A stretch of DNA of 5,340 bases from DATDQA01 sp035292505 (GTDB lineage Bacteria > Bacteroidota > Bacteroidia > Chitinophagales > Saprospiraceae). Below the pieces are notes generated by a model. It saw nothing but the letters and a program-made list of their open reading frames with translations, had not been told where the DNA came from and searched no databases. Numbering within the stretch: position 1 is the first letter of the stretch; the number at the start of each line of letters is the position of its first letter. The stretch is taken from positions 1-5,340 of the forward strand of contig DATDQA010000349.1 of NCBI GenBank assembly GCA_035292505.1, given 5' to 3'. Of the stretch, positions 1-5,340 are shown one piece after another. The position numbers were made by a program, and so were the translations under genes.

Positions 1-1
1 T

Positions 2-166
2 GATATCCATGGAAAGCCAATCCAAACAGTGTTCAGCAGTAAGTTAAGTCATGAAGGCGCTTTTCGTTTTCATTACAACAGCGCAACCCTTGATGCCGGA
101 TCGTATGTGCTGCATATCACTTTGGATGGCGAGCATTTGGCGAGCCAGAAGGTGGTAGTACAGTAG
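2..166 (+). CDS. C-terminal end of a T9SS-sorted secreted protein (5' partial)
   Basis: The frame is open from the left edge (codons start at position 2) to a TAG stop at 164-166, giving 54 residues. The sequence begins DIHGKPIQTV, then has LDAGSYVLHITLDG, and ends ASQKVVVQ. This is the second half of a type A T9SS C-terminal sorting domain: an xDxxGK turn, then the L-x-x-G-x-Y-x-L-x-I strand, a turn with G, and a terminal K-V-V-V strand. In Bacteroidota such tails direct proteins through the outer membrane by the Por/Spr machinery and are cleaved off at the surface. The cargo part lies outside the window, so the activity of the protein cannot be told. The tail resembles the one at the end of the minus-strand gene on the right (DLHGK ... 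LDAGVYFWSV ... GKVVKA). It is missed easily because no start codon is in view. Its use of TAG as a normal terminator matters for reading the amber codon at 4723-4725. Confidence 0.85.
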   Translation, partial: DIHGKPIQTVFSSKLSHEGAFRFHYNSATLDAGSYVLHITLDGEHLASQKVVVQ

Positions 167-214
167 AACTATTACCTGCAGAAGTTGTAAAACATATGAT
201 TTTTCAATAAATCC

Positions 215-1759
215 ATGGATATGAACTTTATACGCGCAGGAATCGTCGCCTTCCTATTTATCGGTTGTCTCCGCAATCCGGGAATGGAAACCTCCTCGTT
301 GGGAGAAGTGGATTTCGCCGTGACAGGAAAAGAAGAAGCACAGCCTTCCTTTCAAAAAGGACTTTTACTCCTCCATAGTTTCGAATATGAAGATGCAGCA
401 GAAGCGTTTCGCAAAGCAAAAGAATTAGATCCGGCCTGTACGATGGCGTACTGGGGTGAAGTCATGACACAGAATCACAGCTTGTGGAGGTATCAAAACT
501 ATGAAGGCGCCGACTCGATTCTACAACTCCTGGCAGCCACCCCTGAGGAGAGAGTTGAAAAAGCAAAAACGCAGATCGAGAAAGATTTTATCGCCGGTGT
601 CAACATTCTGTATGGGAAGGGAAGTAAGGTAGAACGTGACAGCGGCTATGCCGCACACATGGGTGAATTATACCAAAAGTATCCCGGTAATAATGAAGTC
701 GCTGCCTTCTACAGCATTGCCTTGATTGGCTCTGTACCTGTTGGTCGTGACACAAAAGTCTATGAACATGCAGCCGAGATTGCGAAGGAAGTGCTTACAA
801 GGAATCCGAAGCATCCCGGCGCATTGCACTATTTGATTCACGCCTATGATGATCCTGGTCATGCCTTGCTGGCGATGGAGACTGCGGATGCGTATGCTGT
901 TGTTGCACCCGATGCAGGCCATGCGCTGCACATGCCTTCACATATTTACCTCGCTGCAGGCTTATGGGACAAAGTTGTCAGCTCAAACGAAGCTGCATGG
1001 GCGGCAGGCCAAGTGAGAAAGGAGCAGAAACACCTTACCAATGATGCCCTGAATTATCATGCCTATCACTGGTTGCTTTACGGATATCTGCAGCAGGGAA
1101 GAGTCGTAGATGCGAGGAAACTCGTAGATAACATGAAGGTGTTCTGCAACGAACTTTCCAGCTCACGCGCAAGAACACATATGATCTATCTCAAAACCAC
1201 GTATCTCGTCGAAACCAACGACTATACCGGAGACATCGCCTTTATCAATGTCAACAAAGACGACCTGAACATCGCCACTCGTGCGCTGGATCATTTCGTC
1301 CATGGTGTGGAGGCATACCGGACAAATGCGAGTATTGTTCTCGATAGTATCATCAGGCATATGACAGCAGAACGACTTCTCGAAGAAGAGAGAAGTTCCG
1401 GAAGCAACGTGCGCACGTGCAGTGGCAGCAACTCTCTGATCCCGGACGCCCTGGATCTGCAATGTGCCCAAGTCATGGAGCTCGAACTGCAAGCCATGTA
1501 TGCATGGATGCACAACGATGATACAGCGGCTGAAAAATTTCTGAGAGAAGCAGTGGACATGGAAAGCAGTTCCAGCTTTATCTATGGACCACCCTCCATC
1601 GTCAAGCCATCCTATGAGCTTTTCGGTGAATGGCTCCTTGAGCATGGGAGGTCAGAAGAAGCACTACAACAATTTGAGCGTGCATTGAAAATATATCCGG
1701 GGAGAGTGTTGTCGGTGAAGGGGAAGGAGAAGGCTGAGATGATAAAGAAGGCGATATAA
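215..1759 (+). CDS. TPR-repeat lipoprotein with His-rich core, function unknown
   Basis: This encodes 514 residues. Residues 5-17 are hydrophobic and run into FLFIGC, so Cys18 is a likely lipidation site (F rather than L at -3, a tolerated variant). This implies export and membrane anchoring. A clear TPR lies at about 45-76 (FQKGLLLLHSFEYEDAAEAFRKAKELDP, then AYWGEVM) and another near the C-terminus at 466-497 (ELFGEWLLEHGRSEEALQQFERALKIYP). Between them is a conserved histidine-rich block: HPGALHYLIHAYDDPGHA (200-217), HALHMPSHIYLAAGLWD (236-252) and YHAYHWLLYGYLQQGR (281-296). I recognise this combination from widespread uncharacterised bacterial TPR proteins; no catalytic role is established to my knowledge. 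The helical repeats suggest protein binding, and the histidines might bind metal (inference). The start is ATG 215; ATG 221, two codons on, is equally compatible with the signal peptide. No Shine-Dalgarno is visible. The gene follows the T9SS tail by 48 bp on the same strand, and that gap holds no convincing promoter or terminator. Confidence 0.9.
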   Translation: MDMNFIRAGIVAFLFIGCLRNPGMETSSLGEVDFAVTGKEEAQPSFQKGLLLLHSFEYEDAAEAFRKAKELDPACTMAYWGEVMTQNHSLWRYQNYEGADSILQLLAATPEERVEKAKTQIEKDFIAGVNILYGKGSKVERDSGYAAHMGELYQKYPGNNEVAAFYSIALIGSVPVGRDTKVYEHAAEIAKEVLTRNPKHPGALHYLIHAYDDPGHALLAMETADAYAVVAPDAGHALHMPSHIYLAAGLWDKVVSSNEAAWAAGQVRKEQKHLTNDALNYHAYHWLLYGYLQQGRVVDARKLVDNMKVFCNELSSSRARTHMIYLKTTYLVETNDYTGDIAFINVNKDDLNIATRALDHFVHGVEAYRTNASIVLDSIIRHMTAERLLEEERSSGSNVRTCSGSNSLIPDALDLQCAQVMELELQAMYAWMHNDDTAAEKFLREAVDMESSSSFIYGPPSIVKPSYELFGEWLLEHGRSEEALQQFERALKIYPGRVLSVKGKEKAEMIKKAI

Positions 1760-1770
1760 GTGTAAGTGCC

Positions 1771-1800
1771 TTTCACCAATCGAGAGTGTTTGTATCTTAG
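1771..1800 (+). promoter_or_regulatory. Candidate Bacteroidota-type promoter for hicBA
   Basis: TATCTTAG at 1793-1800 matches the Bacteroidota -7 element TAnnTTTG at five of six defined bases. TTTC at 1771-1774 is a three-of-four match to the -33 TTTG, with an 18-base spacer. Transcription would begin near 1806, leaving a leader of about 50 bases before the ATG at 1858. This is the only promoter-like match I see in the 98-bp gap after the TPR gene. It is a consensus match only. Confidence 0.35.
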
Positions 1801-1822
1801 ACTTGTCCAGAGTGAAGTTTGC

Positions 1823-1840
1823 TGTATAGATATGTATAGA
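1823..1840 (+). repeat. Tandem TGTATAGA direct repeat (10-bp period) before hicB
   Basis: TGTATAGA occurs at 1823-1830 and again at 1833-1840, separated by TA. The period is exactly 10 bp, about one helical turn, so a dimeric or paired DNA-binding protein could contact both copies on the same face. The repeats end 17 bases before the hicB start and just downstream of the predicted transcription start. This is where an operator used for toxin-antitoxin autoregulation could sit. The repeat is seen directly; the operator role is inference. The HicB here shows no obvious DNA-binding domain, so any binder is unknown. Confidence 0.4.
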
Positions 1841-1857
1841 CACATAAAACTAATGCA

Positions 1858-2172
1858 ATGGGAAAAGAAGTCAAGCTATCGGTTGCAGTGTTCCTCATCA
1901 GAGAGGGTGAGTACATTACCGCGTATTCTCCGCATCTCGAGATTTCGGGTTATGGAAAGGATGCGGATGATGCAATGTTGAGTTTCGATCAATGTGTGGA
2001 AATGTTCCTTGAAGAGTCAATTGAGAAAGGCAATCTCCATGAAATCCTGCTGAAATTAGGATGGAAGATTCAGCGCGAAGGTGAGATTTTCTCTCCTCCA
2101 CAAATACCCACTCAATTTCTGCTCCCAATGAGTATTGAGCGTAGAGATAAGCTCTTTCGAATATCTGCCTGA
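1858..2172 (+). CDS. hicB: HicB-family antitoxin-like protein
   Basis: This encodes 104 residues. Residues 6-68 have the HicB core of a partial RNase H-like fold: a first strand KLSVAVFLIREGEYITAYSP, a turn HLEISGYGKDADDA (26-39) and a helix FDQCVEMFLEESIEKGNLHEILLKLGW (43-69). The G-x-x-x-x-A-Y-S-P and G-Y-G-K-x-x-x-x-A pattern is typical of HicB antitoxins from Bacteroidota. Antitoxins of this family bind HicA and block its RNase activity. The C-terminus (70-104, with SPPQIPTQFLLP) is not recognisable as the HTH or RHH DNA-binding domain found in many HicBs. The start is ATG 1858; an ATG at 1853 is out of frame. The hicA-like gene follows after 11 bp, so the two are probably co-transcribed with the antitoxin first, the reverse of the classical hicA-hicB order. 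A solitary HicB-like protein with a non-toxin role is possible if the partner is inactive. Confidence 0.8.
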   Translation: MGKEVKLSVAVFLIREGEYITAYSPHLEISGYGKDADDAMLSFDQCVEMFLEESIEKGNLHEILLKLGWKIQREGEIFSPPQIPTQFLLPMSIERRDKLFRISA

Positions 2173-2183
2173 GTCTCATCATC

Positions 2184-2402
2184 ATGACCCACAAACCAAT
2201 CTCCACCCTCAAATGGGTAACCTTTCTTAATTGTCTTGGTATCGTCCTTATTCGCCAAGGTAAAGGTGATCATAGCATCTTCGACAGAACAAGGACAACT
2301 CTGCTGAGATCTATTCCCGTGAGGTTAAACTATAAAGAAGTGCCTCCTCTGCATATGAAGAGCACTGTTTACGATTCGGATGAGTGGTATCACAGACGAT
2401 GA
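2184..2402 (+). CDS. hicA: HicA-family mRNA interferase toxin, probably frameshifted at its C-terminus
   Basis: The frame gives 72 residues. STLKWVTFLNCLGIVLIRQGKGDHSIFDR (7-35) matches the HicA layout: a helix, the strand leading to R-x-x-x-G-D-H with the presumed catalytic His30, then a strand with aromatic and acidic residues. LLRSIPVRLNYKEVPPLHMKS (40-60) matches the second half of the small dsRBD-like fold. HicA toxins cleave mRNA and are held inactive by HicB. After Ser60 the frame gives STVYDSDEWYHRR, which is unlike the family, and stops at TGA 2400-2402. The expected ending (a helix then G-I-[ST]-x-x-E-[IF]) is instead found one base further along, at 2362-2448. The catalytic core is therefore present but the last helix is replaced, so the product is probably misfolded or weakly active. 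The start is ATG 2184, 11 bp after hicB. Confidence 0.68.
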   Translation: MTHKPISTLKWVTFLNCLGIVLIRQGKGDHSIFDRTRTTLLRSIPVRLNYKEVPPLHMKSTVYDSDEWYHRR

Positions 2403-2448
2403 AATTGACAAGTGTGCAGCAAAAGCAAAAATGAGCCATGCTATTTAA
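2362..2448 (+). pseudogene. Out-of-frame C-terminal tail of hicA
   Basis: Read with codons from 2362, the DNA gives ALFTIRMSGITDDEIDKCAAK, then AKMSHAI and TAA at 2446-2448. GITDDEID resembles the loop and start of the last helix of HicA proteins (G-I-S-x-E-E-F). This frame is closed by TGA at 2356-2358, so the shift must lie between 2359 and about 2385. A net gain of one base (modulo three) explains it. No slippery heptamer is visible there, so programmed frameshifting is unlikely. A corrected protein would be about 87 residues, a normal HicA length. Its end would lie 7 bp from the stop of the convergent glycosyltransferase. Confidence 0.55.
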
Positions 2449-2455
2449 TCCTGGA

Positions 2456-3526
2456 TCAGTATTGATTTGTGCGTTTGAGACTTCGTAATGCAATTTCCAG
2501 GATTTCTGTATGTTGTTCAGGCTCGTGCATAAAGACCTGATTCTTTAAATGTTCTATACCCTCTACAACATCCACTCCCCCTTGCTTCTGCACGACAAAC
2601 TGTTCATATTCCTGCATTCTTTCTCCCAAATAGATCTGCTCTGGCTGACCAGGTGTCGGAATCAATATTGCTTTGGCCCCAACCTGCAGAAGGTCCATCA
2701 GACTACTGTACCCCGTACGACAGAGAATGACTTCAGAGCTATTCAATAGCATATTTATCGCGGGGCGATCCAGGTATGGATAGATTGTCACATTTCCTTC
2801 CTGTCTTGGTGGATCATGAGTAATCAATCCCTGCACAAGCACACATTTGCCGGGATAATTTGCGAGTTGTGGCAAAATTTCCTCTTCAAGTTTTGTGCGC
2901 TGTGGTTCAGGCCCGGAAAGAATTGCTGCAATGTCATTTTGTTTTTCCATTGGAGAATACACCTGATCGGATAAGTGACCGATGAAGCGGACTTTCTTCA
3001 TGGACACATCAGTCAACTTTCCACTCAACATGCGATCTGGAGTGTCCGGAATCCAGATTTCATCAAAGTGTCTGAGATATCCGTTTACAAGCCATTCACC
3101 AGGCTTACTCATTAAAGATGTCTGCGCAAGATTGCGCAATTGATGTGTGATCAGGATCGAGGGGATCGACGGATGATAGCATCCATAACGGTTGTCAGAG
3201 ATAATCGCACTGTATTTGTGTTGTGTAACCAATGCTGCAATTTGTCTTCGTTCCGTAGAGACGGCCCGGAACATGTTGCGCAACTGACTTATGGCATTGA
3301 GAAATACAGAGCTGGTCGGGTAGGTAATATTATATCCCTGCAACGCATGACTTTGGCAATCCGGAAAGGTCTTGCGAAGAAAAGTGAGTGGACCACCATC
3401 AGATGCAATTTCTACTTCATACCCTTTAGCCTGCAATGCCCTGATGACCGGGATGGAACGCGTCGCGTGACCCAGGCCCCAGTTGAGGACGCAATACAGG
3501 ATTTTCTTATGGGCGGGTTCAATCAT
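2456..3526 (-). CDS. MurG-like GT-B glycosyltransferase
   Basis: From ATG 3526 the product has 356 residues. The frame can be extended six codons to a TTG at 3544, but MIEPAHKKILYCVLNWGLGHATRS places the first Rossmann strand normally from the ATG, so I prefer that start. The N-terminal domain has the glycine loop NWGLGHATRS (15-24), which in MurG and GT1/GT28 enzymes faces the acceptor and phosphates, and SDNRYG at 110-115. The C-terminal domain carries CRTGYSSLMDLLQVGAKAILIPTPGQPEQ (269-297). This is the GT28-type nucleotide-sugar binding segment, with the P-T-P-G-Q-x-E-Q loop contacting the donor. No signal peptide or membrane helix is seen, so the enzyme acts in the cytoplasm or at the inner face of the membrane. 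It resembles a Bacteroidota glycosyltransferase family of unknown acceptor. It is not MurG itself: no murein cluster genes adjoin, and the match is only to the fold motifs. It is transcribed alone, convergent with hicBA. Confidence 0.88.
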   Translation of the reverse strand: MIEPAHKKILYCVLNWGLGHATRSIPVIRALQAKGYEVEIASDGGPLTFLRKTFPDCQSHALQGYNITYPTSSVFLNAISQLRNMFRAVSTERRQIAALVTQHKYSAIISDNRYGCYHPSIPSILITHQLRNLAQTSLMSKPGEWLVNGYLRHFDEIWIPDTPDRMLSGKLTDVSMKKVRFIGHLSDQVYSPMEKQNDIAAILSGPEPQRTKLEEEILPQLANYPGKCVLVQGLITHDPPRQEGNVTIYPYLDRPAINMLLNSSEVILCRTGYSSLMDLLQVGAKAILIPTPGQPEQIYLGERMQEYEQFVVQKQGGVDVVEGIEHLKNQVFMHEPEQHTEILEIALRSLKRTNQY

Positions 3527-3600
3527 GCAGTAAATGTAGGTCAATGTCAGGCCTCAGCTTGCCATGAAGGCGGAGTCCTTCAATGATCCACAGACAGACA

Positions 3601-3632
3601 CTTAGACATATGCTATTCAGATTTAATAACAA
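3601..3632 (-). promoter_or_regulatory. Weak candidate promoter for the glycosyltransferase gene
   Basis: On the minus strand a TTG (complement of 3630-3632) is followed after 19 bases by TATGTCTA (complement of 3603-3610). This spacing fits the Bacteroidota -33/-7 arrangement, but the -7 matches TAnnTTTG only in part. The 161-bp gap 3527-3687 separates this gene from the end of the next minus-strand gene, so a promoter is expected somewhere here. The call is tentative. Confidence 0.2.
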
Positions 3633-3687
3633 TGGAGAGTTGCATTCCGGTTCTCCCCTAACAGAAACCTTTCATGAATCCCACCTA

Positions 3688-4653
3688 TCACGCCTTCACC
3701 ACCTTCCCACTCTCGATCTTCCCATCGGCACGTGTGACACTCCAAAAATATACGCCTGCATCGAGATGACTAAGACTGATCGTACACGGACAGGTCATGT
3801 CCACATGCAGGACCGTCTTACCGTGGAGGTCCGTGAGGGAGATATCTATGATCTCATGGCGTGAAAGGCCGAACGTGAGATCGTTTTCAAACGGATTGGG
3901 AAAGACCCTAAGTGGCAATGAAGTATGTGGACTGCTTACAGCAGAAGCAACCTCAGCATACACCTGCTGACAGCTTGTATGAGATGCATTGGTATTGCTC
4001 ACGGTGAGGCATACGGTATAGGTACCCGTGGCGGTATACTCATGTAATTGGTCAGCTCCACCGGCGGTGGCGCCGTCACCGAAATCCCACTCCCAGATCT
4101 CAGGGCCATAATATGAAAGGTCGGTGAAGCGGATAGTTGACAGATCATTTTCTTCCGCTTCGTGCCTAAAGCGGGCCACCGGCATATTATCGATGCCAAG
4201 AGTATCACAGAAAGAACCGTCGAGAGGGCCGAGACGGAAATTCGGGAAGTTGGGTAATGTTCGCGCATTCCATGTGGGAAGCTTGATATGATGCTGCATG
4301 ACACGGCATGCCTCACCACGCTCATTTGGCCTGTCGATCACATGCATGACCATACTTCCACCCGTAGGCGGTATGATATAGATACGTCCGTCCGGAGCTG
4401 GCGCCATCATTCCGAAATAGGTCTCAAACCAGTTCGGTTCGACATAGCCATCCCATTCCGCCACTGTCATGCGCGATGCTTCGATATCATCTGCGTAAAG
4501 GTCATACTGCCAGAGGTAATAGACGTCAGTGGCATAGAGGTAGCGCCCATTGGGCGAAATGGAGATCCCTGCAATACCATATAAGGGGATATGCCACCAT
4601 CGTTCATTGGAAAGCAAGCCTGTGCATCGGTTGAAATCATACACAGTGATCAA
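3688..4653 (-). CDS. C-terminal part of the interrupted surface protein: propeller segments, PKD domain, T9SS tail
   Basis: The first possible start after the amber codon is TTG 4653, giving 321 residues (numbering used here). It has no leader peptide, so as a separate product it would not be exported. Residues 24-110 continue the propeller-like repeats: ISISPNGRYLYATD, and APDGRIYIIPP followed by HVIDRPNERG. LPNFPNFRLGPLDGSFCDTLG (133-153) is a conserved linker. Residues 157-236 (about 3946-4185) form a PKD domain with WEWDFGDGATAGG and the closing YTATGTYTVCLTVSN. PKD domains are Ig-like spacers or binding modules of surface proteins. Residues 247-321 (3691-3915) are the T9SS type A sorting domain: LRVFPNPFENDLTF, then ISLTDLHGKTV, LDAGVYFWSV and GKVVKA. 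The next minus-strand gene, the glycosyltransferase, starts 161 bp downstream. Confidence 0.8.
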   Translation of the reverse strand: MITVYDFNRCTGLLSNERWWHIPLYGIAGISISPNGRYLYATDVYYLWQYDLYADDIEASRMTVAEWDGYVEPNWFETYFGMMAPAPDGRIYIIPPTGGSMVMHVIDRPNERGEACRVMQHHIKLPTWNARTLPNFPNFRLGPLDGSFCDTLGIDNMPVARFRHEAEENDLSTIRFTDLSYYGPEIWEWDFGDGATAGGADQLHEYTATGTYTVCLTVSNTNASHTSCQQVYAEVASAVSSPHTSLPLRVFPNPFENDLTFGLSRHEIIDISLTDLHGKTVLHVDMTCPCTISLSHLDAGVYFWSVTRADGKIESGKVVKA

Positions 4654-4722
4654 TGCTCCTGACGGTGAAAAATCGAGGCCATCAAATCTTATATATTTTA
4701 AACCATCTGGCGAAAAATATGC

Positions 4723-5340
4723 CTAACCTACACCTGAATTCCGAAAAGGAGAGGTTCCAAACCGTATTGTGTCTATTGTGATCTGTCCACTGGTGCCAAT
4801 ATAGGCAGAGTAATACTTATTAGCATCATTTTCTGCCAGAAGTACCCACCAATTCTTACCATTAGCATGACGACAAGCTGCGATTTTTCCCCAGGTCATT
4901 GTATCCTGAATGACAACCTCGTCTTTACTTATAATCACCAGTTCTTGTAACACCGTGTCTACCATGCCACTTGCAGTGTAGATACTACTTATAGCTGAAT
5001 GACCATTGACACTTATATCTGCCGTGGAATAAATGAGTTTATACATGTTATGATCTAGCGGAAGGACGAGAGCACCCTGTGGTATTGGGAAGCCATATGT
5101 CTCCTTGTTCTCTGCCACCCAACGAAGCCAAAAATCACCAAACGCAATCGTTTCACCTCCAGGTAAAGGAAAATGATTCGCTGATGAAATGGACATACAA
5201 TTCGAGTAAAATTGTAATTGGCCATTAAAAGAACACCCAATCATTGAGCACTCTAGCATGTCTAATGATTGTTCTGGATTAAAATAAACATGCACCGGTT
5301 CTTCGAAGAAGTCAAAATAGCTAGACCCGAAGTCCTCGCT
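4723..5340 (-). CDS. N-terminal part of the interrupted surface protein (205 residues visible)
   Basis: The frame enters from the right edge (SEDFGSSYFDFFEEPVHVYF...) and ends at TAG 4725-4723. The GTG at 5295 is only an internal valine codon, because family-like sequence (the FDFFEEPVHVYF segment) continues upstream of it. Visible blocks are an opening strand region with CSFNGQLQFYSNCMSISSANHF, then GFPIPQGALVLPLDHNMYKLIYSTAD, a propeller-like blade start, and GKIAACRHANGKNWWVLL, a strongly family-typical segment. The tandem strand-turn-strand pattern suggests a beta-propeller-like sensor or adhesion domain, but I cannot name a ligand or reaction. The signal peptide must lie beyond the window. 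Confidence 0.75.
   Translation of the reverse strand, partial: SEDFGSSYFDFFEEPVHVYFNPEQSLDMLECSMIGCSFNGQLQFYSNCMSISSANHFPLPGGETIAFGDFWLRWVAENKETYGFPIPQGALVLPLDHNMYKLIYSTADISVNGHSAISSIYTASGMVDTVLQELVIISKDEVVIQDTMTWGKIAACRHANGKNWWVLLAENDANKYYSAYIGTSGQITIDTIRFGTSPFRNSGVG

Larger units (their letters stand above)
3688..5340 (-). pseudogene. T9SS-sorted PKD-domain surface protein, interrupted by an amber codon, 5' end outside window
   Basis: One minus-strand frame runs without shift from the right edge to TGA at 3688-3690, 550 codons, broken only by TAG at 4723-4725. Reading through gives PFRNSGVG-[TAG]-AYFSPDGLKYIRFD, a continuous and typical sequence. Homologs I recall read GxGQAxFSPDGxKY here, so the TAG most simply replaces a CAG glutamine by one C-to-T change. 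Downstream, the 22 codons before the first possible start at 4653 still encode conserved sequence, so the second half is not an independent gene. Together the parts form a large secreted protein: propeller-like segments, a PKD domain and a T9SS type A tail. Without readthrough the product would lack its sorting signal and could not be displayed on the surface. TAG ends the first gene of the window normally, which argues against a changed genetic code. Strain-level nonsense mutation or a sequencing error are the main explanations. Confidence 0.8.

Noticed and set aside
1375..1396. 7-bp inverted repeat ACTTCTC / GAGAAGT with an 8-base loop
   Set aside because: It lies inside the TPR lipoprotein coding sequence, in a Glu/Arg/Ser-rich stretch, and is likely a by-product of codon content.
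1163..1645. 160-codon open frame on the minus strand
   Set aside because: It is antisense to the well-supported TPR gene, and its Cys/His-rich translation resembles no family.
2359..2372. Programmed ribosomal frameshift in hicA
   Set aside because: There is no slippery heptamer or nearby stable hairpin, and the required shift is +1 with a likely length excess.
2403..2460. Possible bidirectional terminator between hicBA and the convergent glycosyltransferase
   Set aside because: Only ATCC-T-GGAT (4-bp stem, 1-base loop) is present; no usable hairpin or T run.
3140..3586. 148-codon open frame on the plus strand
   Set aside because: It is opposite the glycosyltransferase N-terminal domain, with no recognisable motif, and is a shadow frame.
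3634..3656. Inverted repeat GGAGA ... TCTCC (5-bp stem, 13-base loop) downstream of the PKD/T9SS gene, followed on the minus strand by AT-rich sequence
   Set aside because: The stem is short, the loop is large and there is no continuous T run, so it is not a convincing terminator.
4723..4725. Amber codon as a recoded sense codon
   Set aside because: TAG is used as an ordinary terminator at 164-166, TAA and TGA also end genes here, and no pyrrolysine-type context is visible; mutation or error is simpler.

Overview
The window looks like a piece of a Bacteroidota chromosome, most likely a Saprospiraceae-like member. Two separate genes end in type A C-terminal sorting domains of the type IX secretion system (T9SS), which is found in that phylum. 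The right-hand gene belongs to a PKD-domain surface-protein family that I recall mainly from Saprospiraceae. Genes lack obvious Shine-Dalgarno sites, and the one fair promoter candidate resembles the Bacteroidota TTTG / TAnnTTTG type. Taxonomy is inferred from this; there is no rRNA or marker gene.

Layout, left to right. (1) Positions 2-166 (+) are the last 54 codons of a secreted protein with a T9SS sorting tail. (2) Positions 215-1759 (+) encode a 514-aa predicted lipoprotein with TPR repeats and a histidine-rich core. (3) Positions 1858-2448 (+) hold a small hicB-hicA type toxin-antitoxin pair in antitoxin-first order. Its HicA reading frame is shifted near position 2360, leaving the conserved C-terminal tail in another frame. 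A promoter-like element and two TGTATAGA repeats exactly 10 bp apart lie in front of it. (4) Positions 2456-3526 (-) encode a 356-aa MurG-like GT-B glycosyltransferase convergent with the toxin pair. (5) Positions 3688-5340 (-) hold a long gene running off the right edge: propeller-like segments, a PKD domain and a T9SS tail. It is split by one in-frame amber codon at 4723-4725, at a position where I expect glutamine.

The genes do not form an obvious pathway. The two T9SS cargo proteins and the lipoprotein are cell-envelope or exported products, the glycosyltransferase is cytoplasmic or membrane-associated, and the hicBA pair is accessory. The most notable feature is that two of the six loci carry small lesions (one frameshift, one nonsense codon) in otherwise well-preserved frames. 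This suggests recent decay, strain polymorphism or assembly error. I see no clearly undescribed system. There are no tRNA or rRNA genes, CRISPR arrays or insertion sequences that I can support.
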